From the NCBI GenBank assembly GCA_027943245.1, contig JANDJZ010000144.1:1-64000 (forward strand): a stretch of 64,000 bases of DNA. The letters are read 5' to 3'. The DNA is from Acanthamoeba sp. SK_2022b. Lineage: Eukaryota; Discosea; Longamoebia; Acanthamoebidae. Within the stretch, counting starts at the first letter, position 1. Each line of letters opens with the position of its first letter. Under the pieces are notes generated by a model. The model was not told the origin of the DNA, made no database searches, and saw only the letters and a program-made list of their open reading frames with translations. The position numbers and the translations under genes were made by a program. Below, piece by piece: positions 1-11,800 of the stretch.

Positions 1-1
1 C

Positions 2-70
2 GCCTTCTGGAAGAGGCTCGTTGCGGGCGAGGCCGACCCCAAGGGCATCTCCCTGTACGCTCCCCTCAGC
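2..70 (+). CDS. possible 3' end of a truncated gene
   Basis: The first 70 bases can be read as an exon in frame 2 (starting Ala-Phe-Trp-Lys-Arg-Leu) with the GC-rich third positions typical of exons here. It loses coding character after about base 70 and meets a stop near 170. The rest of the gene would lie off the left edge. No family is recognisable from so few residues, and it may not be coding. Confidence 0.2.
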
Positions 71-1217
71 ACAAAGTGTCGTTGTGTCGGTGTCGGCCAT
101 TTTCTGTCTTTTGCAGCCAAGCAACCAACACGGGCATGGCACGGGGGTGCGTGTTTGTGGCTTTACTGATCATAAGACCCGCCTCTTGTTGTGTGATCAC
201 TGCCGCAGGGAGCGCGCCGGCCAGTAAGCGCGTGCCCAGTGAGCCAGTCTTCGCGGGAAGTTGGGGTGTGTACTTGGCTTTACCCCATAAACTTCCAGTT
301 GCGGGCCGGCACGAGCTGATTGGTTGGTTTTATGCTTGTGTAAATCTGCGTCGGGTCACCACGTGCCAAGCTAATTGGTGCATCGGAATTTCTGGTGTTC
401 TTATTGGTTTATAAACATCCTATTCTCCTCAACCCGCGTCCATTTAATGCCAACTTCGGCCTATTTCACAGGCCCGAACCAGTCGGCATTTGTGGTGGGC
501 ATGTGATCGTTGTCGGTATCTGTGAAAGTGCCCGAGAGCCACTCAGAAGGCTCGAAATGCCCGGTTGCTGACGCACAGCTGATCGGGTGGGGCTATTTGA
601 ACAATGTGCCCCACAGTGCCAGCGGGGACCCACGAACTTTATCATAACCGGTTGTGCCCCACACACAAAACTGAAGAGGTTGGTCGTTGGCTGGGCCCGC
701 GCAGATTGTTGGACGAACAGCGGGCCGCCCGCAATACGACTTCTGTAGCCAAACTCTCTGTGTCTGTGAGCCAGCCAACTAAAGCCCAACAGAACACAAG
801 CGCCAACGAGGCAGCTCGTCAACACACGCACAGGCCCCAACGTCCAACGATAACAGCAGCTGCCACGCCAGCGCCTTCAGCGTTCCCCCACCTCGCTGAT
901 TCAAGGCTCACCTGCGATAGGTCCACCGTGCTTGCCTCGCACCGCCACTCACCTTTGAGCGACCAAAGGAACTTGCTCCGGCTGTCATTTCTCAGCTCAA
1001 CAACGACCAGCCGCCAAACGCCGACACACGCACAGCACACAGCGATCGAAAGCTGTCCGCTCGCCCAGACGACCGGAAGGCAATCCAGCGAGGCCAATCC
1101 AGAAGACCAGAGAAAGCAGGAGCCAGAGTTGAACGACTCTCGCTCCGCACGAGCATCCGGCCCACCACGACGACCGCCACCGAGCCCCTTCGCCTCTACG
1201 ACCTTCTCGACGGGTTC
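71..1217. other. intergenic and 5' flank of the GATA gene
   Basis: I see no convincing gene. The ORFs here are short, overlap on both strands and have no exon-like boundary or family motif. From about 840 to 1217 the sequence turns C/A-rich and leads into the start codon at 1218, which fits promoter and 5' UTR. I found no clear TATA box. Confidence 0.4.
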
Positions 1218-4046
1218 ATGAAGATGAACAACAACCCCTCGCCATCCGCGATCGCACGACTCACCCACAACCGCGAGCCCAAGCGCCGAAGGATCAAAGG
1301 GACGGAACAAGAGATGTCGACATCCTCGGATCATCTTCATGCTTCGTCAACTACATCGACTGGCGCGATGGTGGCTCGTGGGACACTTCGCCCGCTGCAG
1401 CCTCAGCCGCAGCCTCAACAACAGCAGCAATCTGGCCACCTGCTTCAGGGTCATTCCCTCGAACAACAACAACAACAGCAACAACAATTGCACCAGCCAC
1501 GAATCTTTCTGCCGCCCCCCTCTACTTCTTGCTCATCGACATCTCCACACTTGCCGCTTCTACCTTCAGCCTTCTTCCAACCTTCGTCTACCACTGCTAC
1601 TTCGACTTCGACACAGCCTTTGCGGGCGTCCTACGCCTCTCAGCAACAGCCGCCGCGCCAGCCCGTGCTGCCCCCCGCCTCGACCATGCTGGCCACGTCG
1701 TCGGCCTTCGTGACGTCGTCTCTCGCCAAGCCCGCCGGCCCCCAGGCCCTTCGCTCGTCTTCATCGCAGCTGTCCCACTACCCCTCCGCCTTCAGCCCCG
1801 CCTCCCATTCTCAACAGCAACACCAACAACACAGACATCAACAAAATCAGTCACATCATCATCAACAGGCCACGCAGTGGAACCATCAGCAGCCCGCCTT
1901 CCAGGCCTACGCGACCCAGAACGGTGGTAACTCGGGAGGACCGCCGCCGCTCTACACGATGGCCACCTCTTCGTCCTCGTCGGGTACTGCCTCGATGGAG
2001 GCCGCGTCCTCGACATCGTCCTCGTCGGCCGCCGCCTGCGCCTTCCTGGTGCCCTTCCTACGAACGGGCGGCGGTCAGCCGGGCGGCGGCGCCTTCGCCG
2101 CCCTGCCCTTCGCCCTGCCCCAGGGCTTGACCGCCCTGCCCTCGCCGCCTCAGCTCTCCCTGCTCGCTCCGTGGCTCCCCGCCTTCAACACTGCGCCCGC
2201 AGCTCCCGCCGTCCCGCCGACGACCGCTCCGCCTCAGTCGCCGTCTTCGTCGTCGCAGCTGTCGGCCAGCCGCAGCGCGCCCAGCTCGCCCGTGGCGGTC
2301 GAGGGCGGAGGCCCGGCCTTGCCGGCTTCGCTCATGACCTCAGCGGCGCCCATGTCCCACCTCCTGTGGACCGTCGTGCGTGCCCCCCCCCTATCTGTCG
2401 CTTTCGTTCTTTTTTAAATTGTCCGCGCACAAATCAAAAACGGCCCGCGCTGCGATCGTGCCGGAGTCTGCGGTTGCACTGACATCTCTTGTCGCGGTAG
2501 GTCCAGTTGTTGGGCACGAAGATAGCCGGGCTCGCGGAGAGGGGGCTCAGCGGAGACCTAGGCGACAGCGATAAGGTGTGCACACGAGCCAGATCTTGAC
2601 CATGCCCCCCGCGTCGACACGACCACGCGCTTACCGTCTGTCTGTCGTGGCACACGCGTGCTGCATGTGTGTTGTGCTGTCCTGCAGGACCACGTCTTGG
2701 CCCACATCGCAGAGCTGGCAGCCTACTCGCCCTACCTCAAGCTGATCAAGGACGAGCTAGGCAGCTCTAGCTCGGGCACCAACAAGCGCAAGGCCGACCA
2801 CTCCGAAGAGCCGGCGCCGAGCGAGAAGGAGGAGCCGCCGGCGTCGTCCACCGCCAACGTGGCTCCCTCGTCGTCGTTGTCGACATCGACATCGACCGAG
2901 CCGCAGGCCCAGCCCGTGCTGCTGCGACAGGTCAAGGCCGAGCGGCGGTCGCGAAGCTCGAGCGTGGGCGAGGCGCGGCGTGGCCACGGCGACAGGGCCG
3001 AAGCCGAGGCCAAGTCGGCGAGGACACGAACCCGAACCTCGGTCTCTGACGAAGACGAGGTCATCACCGACGGCGTCGTCGGGCTCAGCCGCCTGCGCGC
3101 GGCCGCCGCGAGGAGCAGCGCGACCGCGGGGCCGTCGTTCGCGGCCTCGACACACTTGCTCTCTTCGCTGGGCTCGAGCGATCAAGCCAGCGCGTCGTCG
3201 TCGTCAGCCGCGTCGTCGGCCGCCTCGCTGCTGTCGCTCTTCTCCACGCCGTGGCCATCGGCGGCGTCGTATCTCCTGTCGCCCGCCGCGTCGTCGGTCA
3301 CCGTCAGCCTCAACGACCCGCCCGGCGGCTCGGCCTCCTCGACCGACAGCCTGGCCGCGAGCGCGTCGGTGGCGCTGACGAGCCTCGCCTCCGGTTCGAC
3401 TCCCTCGACGTCATCGTCGTCGTCGCCATCGCCATCGCCGCCAACGCTGCGCCGGTCTCGGTCGCCGTCGCCGTCGTCGTCGTCTCCTTCGTCGTCGTGC
3501 TCCTCCCCGCAGCGCGAACTGTCGACGACGACACACACCGCCAAGACCGCCGTCAAGGTACAGCCGCACTCGCCGACAGGCTCTCGTGTCGACACAATAA
3601 CTCACAGCTGACTCGCTATGTGCGTGAACCAAAAGGCGTCGCCGGATGGCTGCAGTCGCAAGAAGCGGTGCGCGCACTGCGGCACGGTCAACTCGTCCGT
3701 GTGGCGGCGGGGCTACGACAATGTGCGGCTGTGCAACGCGTGCGGGCTGCGGTGGTCGCGCAACAAGCGCAAGAGCGGGATCGACGACGAGAGCGCGGCC
3801 CGGCGCACGCGCGGCGTGCGCGTGAGGCGAAAGCAGCCGCAACCGCAGGTCCGCAAAGAGATGGAGGTTGAGGACGAACAGGAGGAGGAGGAAGACGGCG
3901 CCTCTGCGATGTCATCTGACGATGACGACGAGACCTGGCGGGCTGTGCAGAGCGAAGAGGGGGACCACGACCACGACGAGATGGCCAGCCGTGATGGAGC
4001 CGAGGACGAGACGTCGGGCGCCATCACCAACCCCACGCGTCCTTGA
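1218..4046 (+). CDS. GATA-type zinc-finger protein with a long low-complexity N-terminus
   Basis: Likely nuclear transcription factor. The diagnostic part is near the C-terminus (3657-3760), a single finger of the form C-x2-C-x17-C-x2-C: CAHC, then 17 residues including SSVWRRG, then LCNACGLRW, followed by a basic stretch (SRNKRKSG). The C-terminal tail is acidic (Glu/Asp runs). Predicted exons are 1218-2375, 2501-2575, 2688-3557 and 3636-4046; the first three junctions agree in phase. Exon 1 is rich in Gln, Pro and Ser with poly-Gln and His/Gln runs; exon 3 is Ser-rich. The last intron ends at a weak acceptor (AAAAG), chosen because it joins the finger in frame. Otherwise the finger could belong to a separate small gene starting at the ATG at 3618. 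The DNA-binding role comes from the family; targets are unknown. Confidence 0.75.
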
Positions 4047-4423
4047 AGAGCCACTGTCATCTTGTAGATAAATATAGAGCTATGTAGATAATTTATTTCT
4101 TTTACGTCTGCATTTGGCCGAACTTATTCTTGTCTGTTGTGGTAACATCTCTCTAATACGAAACGAAGACGTTGGTTTGCCGGACAGCCGTCTGCTCCGC
4201 ACGTTTGCTTCACCTAGCTCCCGGCGGTGATGCCAAGCGGTTGCAGTGACATCTCACCAGCATTGCCTTAATTTCAAAAATGACAAAATCACGACGTGAT
4301 GATTGGCCGTTCCTATCATTGTGACACGAGGCACCACTGTCGGCAGCGCTGCTAGGGGCCGGTTTGCGGGGCTCGTGCCTTACTGCGCGCACATTAGGGA
4401 CCGCGACAGTTATTCCCACGATC
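4047..4423. other. intergenic spacer with a short local duplication
   Basis: Holds the AT-rich 3' flank of the GATA gene and the 5' flank of the next gene. A 13-base string, GCGCACATTAGGG, occurs at about 4388 and again at about 4434, the second just inside the next coding sequence. Nothing else is recognised. Confidence 0.4.
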
Positions 4424-5690
4424 ATGGCGCCGCGCACATTAGGGACTCGCGCCCAAAAGGTTGCCTGTGGCCTGCTCCTGGTCGTGGCGGGCATTGTATG
4501 CGCCTACCAGGTGGGCCTTCTTCACCACCCACCTCACTCGCCACCGCTCCCCCGAGAGGCGCCCCACCGCCCCACACCGACTGCTGCTGCCATAGCCTAC
4601 CTCCGCGTTGTGGCCCCCATCGAGCGAACTCCGAACACGAAGCAGGTCGTCCTCTTGCGCTCCTGCGGGAATATGACGTCCAACGTTCGGGAGGCGGTGG
4701 CGGCCTACGCCAGGCAGCTACGGGGCCGCTACGACGTGTGGCTGCTGTATGACACGGGCCGCGCGGCCGTGGCGCCCGAGGAAGGCCGGTTGGCCGCCGT
4801 GCAGGAGCTGCACAGCGAGCACCCGTGGCTCGGCGTCTTCTACTTCAACGAGGCCGCCGTCATCGACTTCGTGCCGTCGGCCCGGTTCTTGGCCCAGAGG
4901 GGGCGGGTCAACTGGTGGTTCCACGACGCGTCGGTGATGCTGTGGGCCAGCCACAGCTATCCCGCCTTTCGCTCAGCCACCGCGCCGTCTCGACAGCCTA
5001 CTCACGTGGCCGACGATCGGTACTTGTCGCGAGCTCTAAGCCTCACCTCTCCCGAGGAGGTCTGCTGATACTTCAAGTTCGTGTGTTGCAGAGGCGACGT
5101 GTACGTTTGGGTCGTTGAGATCGACGCACTGTTCACGGGGGATGTGGGTGACTTTGTCGCCCACCATGACAGCAACACAGCAGGTGACGCATCACACCCT
5201 CCCCCCTCTCCCGCTACACGCAGTCTCGTTGTTTGTGTCAGTGATCAATTCTCACATTCTGTAATTTGTCGTGCTACGGACAGACTTTATGGCTTTTGGC
5301 ATCCAAACACCAGCAGACAGCTGGCCCCAGAAGGTGTGGCGCACGTGGGAGATGCCCGAAGGCCGCATGCTGCGCAAGAAGGAGAACCTGGAACGATTCT
5401 CGTTCCGACTGCTGCAGTTCCTGCTGGACCTGGTCGAGCTCAACGTCGTATCGTGGGGCGAGGCCTTCGCGCCGACCGTGTGCAGCCTGGCGTCGAGGTG
5501 GTGCGTCGTCGAGGAGCTAGACCAGCGATTCCAGGGGAGCCTGTACGACTGGGACGTGCGAATCTCTGATGAGCAGGTCGAGCAGCTGATGCGCGACCCG
5601 CTTCAGCAGGGCAAGTGGTTCCACGCCGTAACCTCCCGCAAGAGCGTCGGGTGCGACCGGTCCGCGTGGCCAAAAAACGCTAAGCACTAG
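4424..5690 (+). CDS. type II membrane protein, possibly glycosyltransferase-like
   Basis: Family not recognised with certainty. Predicted exons 4424-5019, 5092-5183 and 5284-5690 join in phase and give about 364 residues. After roughly a dozen residues there is one hydrophobic segment (GLLLVVAGIVCAYQVGLL) and no cleavage site, so a signal anchor with a lumenal C-terminus is likely. The lumenal part has RYDVWLLYDTG and, across the first intron, GDVYVWVVEIDALFTGD. Aromatic-rich strings with an acidic pair like this occur in nucleotide-sugar transferases, but no DxD metal motif is certain. An in-frame ATG at 4364 would add 20 residues; I prefer 4424 because it puts the anchor close to the N-terminus. 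Confidence 0.55.
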
Positions 5691-6361
5691 TGCGCTTGTC
5701 CAGTTCAGCAGATGGGACTCCACCTCTCCCAACCAGCACATCCTCTCGACTCCGTACCGAGCCATCGCACAGCTTGGCGCTCTTGATCATCGAGATCCGC
5801 CTCCGCCAACTACGCCGTTGCGTTAGAACATCGGCCAGACATAAAATATGTGAATATTTTTTTCCACATAAAATAGAAAACAGAGAAAACGGAGAAAAGG
5901 AATTCTTCGCAATTCAGAGCCAACCGCTGGCAACGACCACCAAAACCGCTTGGCGCGCGCAGTCACCCCTATCTTCACTTGCAAGGTACGGCTTCGTTTG
6001 CTCCCACCACTGGAAGGCTTGCGTTACGCTCAGTACTGTGCCAACGGAAGCGAACTGTATTCCTGTTTCTGTGGTCGCTGCCACACGGCAAAACGCCAAA
6101 ACAAATTGCGGGACAGGGAAAACCGAAACAAAATGGGCAAGACCGTAAAATTGTCGGGGTAAACCGCGTTTTGTTGCCGTTTACCCCGTAAAAACAGCTT
6201 TGAAACTTCCTAAAACGAAAAACGTTTGTTTTGGCGTTTTGCCGTGTGGCAGCTACCACAGAAACAGGAATAAATGTTTTTGTTTTTGTCTTGTCTTTTT
6301 TTCTTTCTAACAATTTTTTTTTCAAAAAAAAAAATGCCTTTCTTTATTTGTACAGTTTACA
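5691..6361. other. intergenic region with a foldback element
   Basis: No gene is supported. The ORFs on both strands exist only because of the inverted repeat at 6059-6271, so the same residues (PVSVVAATRQNAKT) are read from either strand. Base composition is AT-rich from about 5840 to 6360. A T-run and A-run precede the carrier gene. Confidence 0.6.
6059..6271. repeat. 47-bp near-perfect inverted repeat with a nested hairpin
   Basis: The left arm (6059-6105) and right arm (6225-6271) are reverse complements with a single mismatch. In the 119-bp centre a smaller perfect inverted repeat pairs GGGGTAAAC (6156-6164) with GTTTACCCC (6179-6187). Size and structure suit a small foldback or MITE-like element. 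I could not find convincing target-site duplications by eye, so mobility is inference. Confidence 0.75.
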
Positions 6362-7411
6362 ATGTCATTTTGGATGGACTTTCTTCTGGGCGGCGTGTCT
6401 GCGGCCTTCTCCAAGCTGAGCGCGGCCCCCGTCAACCGGGCCAGGATGGTGCACCAGGCGCAGGGCGAGCTCCTCCGACAGGGCCGCCTCGGTGCGCCCT
6501 ACGGCGGTCTCTTCGACGCGCTGACCCGCACCGTGCGCGGCGAGGGCCTGCTCAGCCTGTGGCGCGGCAGCCTGCCCGATGTCCTCCTCTACTTTCCCAC
6601 GCAAGCGCTCAACTTTGCATTCAAAGACTGCTACAAGGGCCTGTTCCCCTACGACCGACTTCGCCACGGCTACGGCCTCTGGTTCTTCGGTAGAGCCCAC
6701 CAATTGTCGACACTGTGCTGTGTGTGTCTTGTGTGTTGTGTTGCGTTGTGTTGGAGTGACGCGAACGTGATTTGATGCGCAGGCAACCTGATGTCGGGCA
6801 CGCTGGCGGGCGCCACGTCGCTGCTGCTCGTCTCGCCGCTGCACCTGGCCGCCACGGTGCTGGCCACGGACGTGCTCGCGCCCGAGCTGGGCCGCACGAC
6901 CTACCAGTACGCGGGCGTGTGCGACGTGTTCGCCCAGACCGTGCAGCACAGCGGGCCGCTGGGCCTGTTCAACGGGTTCGGCGTGAGCGTGGCGGGCATC
7001 GTGCTCTACCGCGGCCTCTACTTTGGCCTCTACGACTCGATCAAGCCGCTCGTCAGCAGGGGCAGGCAACCGACCTTCCTGACCTCGTTCCTGGTGGGCT
7101 GGAGCGTGACCATCCTCGCCGGGCTGCTCAGCTATCCGCTGGACACCGTCAGGCGCCGCCTGATGATCGCCGGGGCGACGCCGATGGCCTACAGCGGCAC
7201 GCTCGACTGCGTGCAGACCATCTGGCGCGAGGAGGGCCTGGCCGGCTTCTTCCGCGGCGCGCTGAGCAACGTCGTGCGCGCCCTTATCGGCAGCCTGGTC
7301 CTCGTCCTCTGGGACCAGCTCCAGATCGCCCTGTTCCCCCGCGCCCCAGCCCCAGCCCCAGCCCCAGCCCCGGCCCCAGCTCCAGCCAACGCCGCTAACG
7401 ACGATAATTGA
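6362..7411 (+). CDS. mitochondrial carrier family protein, ADP/ATP-carrier-like
   Basis: Inner-membrane solute carrier built from three repeats of about 100 residues. Exons are 6362-6689 and 6783-7411 (phase 1, GTAGAG...GCAG), giving about 318 residues, normal for the family. The start MSFWMDFLLGGVSAAFSKL resembles the first helix of ADP/ATP carriers. Of the three PX[D/E]XX[K/R] signatures, repeat 1 reads PVNRAR (acidic residue replaced by Asn), repeat 2 is degenerate (PLHLAA) and repeat 3 is intact (PLDTVR). The nucleotide-carrier hallmark RRRMMM appears as RRRLMI. The C-terminus ends in an Ala-Pro run encoded by a CCCAGC-type hexamer repeat. Substrate cannot be assigned, and the altered salt-bridge residues make plain ADP/ATP exchange doubtful. 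Confidence 0.88.
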
Positions 7412-7542
7412 AGAGTGTGTGCGGTCGTGTGCGTGTGGCCCGTGTGTGTGACAGTAGGCGGAAAAGATGTGGAAAAAACGTTGTTCGCGTTGGTTGGGTA
7501 GTGACTGGTGCCACCGCAAGTATAGGGGGGGGGGGTGAGGCC

Positions 7543-8733
7543 TTAGGCAGCCTTGGGGAGGATGTGGAGGTCGACCAGAGCCTGCTTGAGCACGTCGGAT
7601 GGCTGGGCGTGGGCGTTGAAGCAGAAGCCCAGCATGCCCAGTTCGGACGCCGTCGCGATGTTCTCCTGCTTGTCGTCGATGAACAAAACCTGTCGTGTGT
7701 TGTGTGTCGTGTGTCGTTCAGTTGACGCAACACATATACAGGGTGAAGGGGAGGGTGGAGTGCCTCGGAGGCCTGGAGGTCGTCGCCCAGCTCCTCGCGC
7801 AGCTTGGCCAGCGTGACCTCGTAGATGGCCTTGGCGGGCTTGGCCGACCGCACGGTCTGTGACACGATCACCAGGTCCTTCTTGAAGACGTCGTAGAAGC
7901 CAAACTTGGTGGCGATCTGGTCCAGCCACTGTGACGACCAGGCATGACCATCGTTAGATGATGACGACGATGGTGTGGGTGGAGGTCGATTGTTTTGGTA
8001 CCTCGGAGGAATGGTTGGAGCAGATGGCGATGGCCAAGCCCGCGGACTTGACCTGCTTGGCCAGCTCCAGACACTCAGTGTAGCAGTAGTAGCTCTCCTG
8101 CAGCATTTGCTGGAGCTCCTCAACGGGCTCCCTCACCTGTTTCACTGTTGGCCATTTTAGGCATTTGTTTTTTTCCATTAATAATATTTTTATATTTTTT
8201 CAGATTGTTGATTAATTCCCGCTATTTTTAAAATAATTAAAAAAAAAAGATATCTCAGGAGGTTGGTGTGTACCCATGGTCTTGAAGTCCTGCCAGTAGT
8301 CGGCCTCTGTGTACTCAGGCATAGACTTAATGTTGTTCCAGTACCTGTAGCATGGTCCTGGGGAGCGGTCCGGTCCCTTGTGGCAGAACCTGCGCTCGTG
8401 AGACACAAAAGAGGAGTGAGGTCGAGCGAAGCCAGCGATGTAAGAGGCACACGCAAGCAGTGGAAAAACAAAGCAGAAAGCGAGCGCGTACTGAATGGTA
8501 TCCCTTTGTTCTTCGGGGTAGCGCTGCGCCAGCGTCTTGAGCATGCGGCTGGGCACGTTACCTGCGCCGCGCAGAGGCGAGTGAGCGGCAAAGGGGGGGA
8601 CACTGAATTCATATTTTTTTTTACGTCAAGATGAACTGTGCGCACCAGCGAGGACACCGCCACAGTCAAAGATGACGGCCTTGAACTTGGTGGTGAGATA
8701 GCTCGGCTGCTGCAGGTCACTGGATGCTTCCAT
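7543..8733 (-). CDS. HAD-superfamily hydrolase
   Basis: Probable phosphatase or other haloacid-dehalogenase-like hydrolase. All four HAD motifs are visible: motif I with FDCGGVL (nucleophile Asp), motif II ICSNHSSE, motif III Lys in AKPAKAIYEV, and motif IV FIDDKQENI. Predicted exons on the minus strand are 8733-8646, 8561-8492, 8389-8274, 8144-8002, 7928-7740 (or 7764) and 7689-7543, all in phase, about 242-250 residues. The fifth intron has two readings: a GTATAT donor adding eight residues before motif IV, or a GCACTC donor at 7763 that gives the more usual spacing. The middle region (CYRYWNNIKSMPEYTEADYW) is the cap. The substrate is unknown. It diverges from the SHPRH-like gene across only 164 bp. 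Confidence 0.85.
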
Positions 8734-8897
8734 TCTCTCTTTCTTGCTCGTACTTAGTTGTTCTTGGTTGGTGTTATCTCTTTTGCCCGCCTTGCTCCCT
8801 CCCTTGGCTGTGTGGTGGTAATTGTGAGCGAAACATCTTGTTTATCTTGTTATTCAGAGGAAATCTCGCCTGATGCTTTGTCCACACAATTGTTCGC
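8734..8897. promoter_or_regulatory. short divergent intergenic region
   Basis: The 164 bp between the start codons of the HAD hydrolase (minus) and the SHPRH-like gene (plus) must hold both core promoters. I see no clear TATA box in either direction, and the SHPRH start is itself provisional. Confidence 0.4.
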
Positions 8898-11800
8898 ATG
8901 CCACGCCAACCTCTGCTTCACGGAAGCGCTTCGCCCAAGGTGAGTGGCTGCGGCTGTGCTTTGTTGTACGTCCGCTGGTGCTCACTTACCGTCCTGATGG
9001 TGAGCAGGTCCTCTTGCTCAGCAGCATGCTTCCTCTTGTGGGCGCCCAATCGCTTCCTGCCCTTCAGTCTTTTGTTTGTTTTCTCTGTGCGGGTGAAGGG
9101 CAGGAAGCGATTGGGCGCCCACAAGAAGAGGAAGCATGCTGCTGAGCAAGAGGACCTGCTCACCATTAGGACGGAAAGTGAGCTCGAGGAAGAGGCTGAG
9201 GGAGATGGCGTCGTCATCGCGGGGTTCTCGCTGCTGGACGAGCTCGCTGGGGCTGACGATGGCACCCGCGCCGTGGATGAAACTGCGACTTCTGCACACG
9301 TCGCTCGCATCAAGCTGGTGCCCTTCAAGTCGTCCATCCTCTCCGACGCCGAGATCAATGAGGCCATGGCTGGCGAGGACAAGGAGGCGAAGGACATCGA
9401 CGACCCTGCTTCTAATTCAGCTCCCAGCTCCTCTACATCGTCCACAACACCGGACGAGCGACAACAGCTGCGCGCGACGCTGGGCCTGTTCTTGTCCTCC
9501 GAGGGTGAGGTGGTGGCATGTGCAGCCTTCGATAGCGCCTTTGCCAGCCGAACTGCCACCAGTACGCCCACTCTTAGTCTCGGAGACGATCAAGCCGTGC
9601 CTCAAGAGGCGATCGATGCCGCGCTCTACCTCCTCCGCCACAAGCCTCACCTCCTGGCCGTACGTGCGGCCGTAGTGGCCAGCCCCGAGCGCCGTGTAGA
9701 ACTGCGGCTTCAGCTCCGACCAGCCGCCTTCAAAGGTGTCTATAGGCTTCTTTTTCTTCTTGTACTTCTTCTACTTCTACTTTTGCTTTGGCTAAATCGA
9801 ATGGATTGGGGGCAGGCACGCGTTACGCTGATGAACTCAAGAGGGAGCAGCCCAGCACCGCCTTCCACGCCATACGAAGGCTGATGGCCTGGGCCTACCC
9901 TGGAACCGTCAACGGTACTCCCCTCCCCGGTCCACGCGCCTGCAAGCGGGCAGCAGTGGCTGACCCGCGGTTCGTGTTCGACTCAAAGACCTCTTCGAGG
10001 AGGAAAAGAGCGGCGAGAGCAAGCCGACGACAGAGGTCAGTAAGCAGAGCAGCGAGGAGTTGTTTGACCCGGTGGACCTCTACAAAGAGCTGTCGCGATG
10101 CAGCGCGGAGGGCAAGCAACGGTCGGCCCTCGAGGCCCGCGTCGACGGCCTGGGCGACGAGGAGGTTCCGGGGCTCGTCGCCACGCTCCGGTCGTATCAG
10201 CGCAAGGCCGTCGGCTGGATGAAGCACAGGGAGGCCCGGCCGGGCAGCGACCAGGGCGACGACGGCGCTGCCCACGTTTCCGAAGACCCCAAGGGCAAGG
10301 AGAAGCTCGGAGCGGAGGAGGCTCAGGGCCCAGCGATGAGGGGAGAGCTTCCGCTTCACCCGCTGTGGACAGAGTATCGCGGCACCCGGGCCGCCACCGC
10401 AGCAGAGGGCGAGGAGGAAAAGGAGGGCCCCGCCGACTTGCCGTTCTACTTCAATCAGTTCACGGGCAAGTTCTCGCTGGCGCGATTCGGGGCTCCGTCG
10501 GACGTGAGCGGCGGCATCTTGGCCGACGAGATGGGTAAGCGGTGCTGCGTCAGAATTGGCTCAGGGCCGTTGCGTTGCCCGCGTTCGTTGTCGCTGACGG
10601 TGTGACACACGCGTCGTTAGGTCTGGGCAAGACTGTGGAAGTGCTTGCCCTGATCCTCGCCAACCCCCGGCCGCCCTCTGGGAGGGAGGAGCGCGTGCGC
10701 GAAGACTGCCAAGTCGAGCCGGCGCCTGCCGGCATTCGACAGACAAACGGAAGTCTGCGCAAGAGCAAGAGAAACCGGAAGAGGCAACACGAAGAGATGG
10801 ACTCTCCAACAGAGAGCATGGAAGAGGTGATCCGTGCAACCATTGCTTCGTGCAGCTGTTGCGTGCCATTTCGCGAAAGTGATAGAAACAACTGCTCACT
10901 CTCCTCTCACGTACAGGAGGACCAGGTGTGGTGCTTCTGCGGCGACGACGACCCCGACTACGCCGGCGTGTGGGTGCAGTGCGAGTCCTGCAAGCGATGG
11001 CAGCACTCGGCCTGTGTCGGCTACGTTCCGTCTGGGCCCGAGCAGTACGTCTCTCCTCGCGATTGCGTTCGCGTTGTGGCCGTCAGCTGATCGCTCTGAG
11101 CAGGACCGTGACGAAAAAGAAGAAGAGAAGGACCAGCAAAAAGGCGACCAAGACACGAAAAACAAAGGGCAAGAAGGCAAGCAAGAAAGGAGAGAGCAGC
11201 GACAGTGAGCAGGAGTGCGTGCTCCTTTTTTTCTCTCCATTTTTTGCAATTGATTGAGAAATGCTAATCATTTTAATTTTATTATTATTTTTTTTAAAAA
11301 AATATTCTTTTATTTATGCTGCAGGGTGGTCCAAGAAGCCGTAACGGAGGTGCTGACGGGAGACTCGTACGAGTGTCCCGAATGCACGGCGCGGGCTGGC
11401 CGGCTGGTCGACTCCCGCGCCACCCTGATCGTCTGCCCCGACTCGATCCTCACCCAGTGGCAGCAGGAAATCGAGCGCCACACCAGGCCCGGCGCCCTCA
11501 AGGTAGGAGGCCTCCATTCAATGTCATCCATTGCGTGTACTAACCGCAAGCCGGTGGCCCAGTTCCTTGTCTACGAGGGCGTGCGGGGAGCCGTCTCCAA
11601 GCACACCGGAGGACTGCCGGTCGTGCGACCGGCCCAGTTGGTGGATTACGATGTCGTGCTGACCACGTACACGACGCTGCGGTACTCGCGCGCCACTCCA
11701 CACTGCGCGCTCGCGCACACAACCAACCCAACCGACGTTCTTGCAGGAACGACCTCAGCCACGTCGTCAGCCAGAGCCCGTCGCGAAGCTTCAGGGACAA

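Noticed and set aside
604..1340. Overlapping 170-205-residue ORFs on both strands before the GATA gene
   Set aside because: Low-complexity shadows in a C/A-rich leader, no domain, no splice support.
3251..3871. Arg/Val-rich ORFs overlapping the GATA gene
   Set aside because: Alternate frames of Ser-coding TCG repeats; only one frame leads to the zinc finger.
5975..6325. Small ORFs on both strands with the same peptide
   Set aside because: Explained by the inverted repeat at 6059-6271.
6365..7519. 384-residue ORF antisense to the carrier
   Set aside because: Mirror frame of GC-rich exons with no family motif; the plus strand has the carrier signatures.
8918..9571. Antisense ORF sharing peptides with the SHPRH-like exon
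   Set aside because: The likeness comes from the inverted duplication, not from a second gene.
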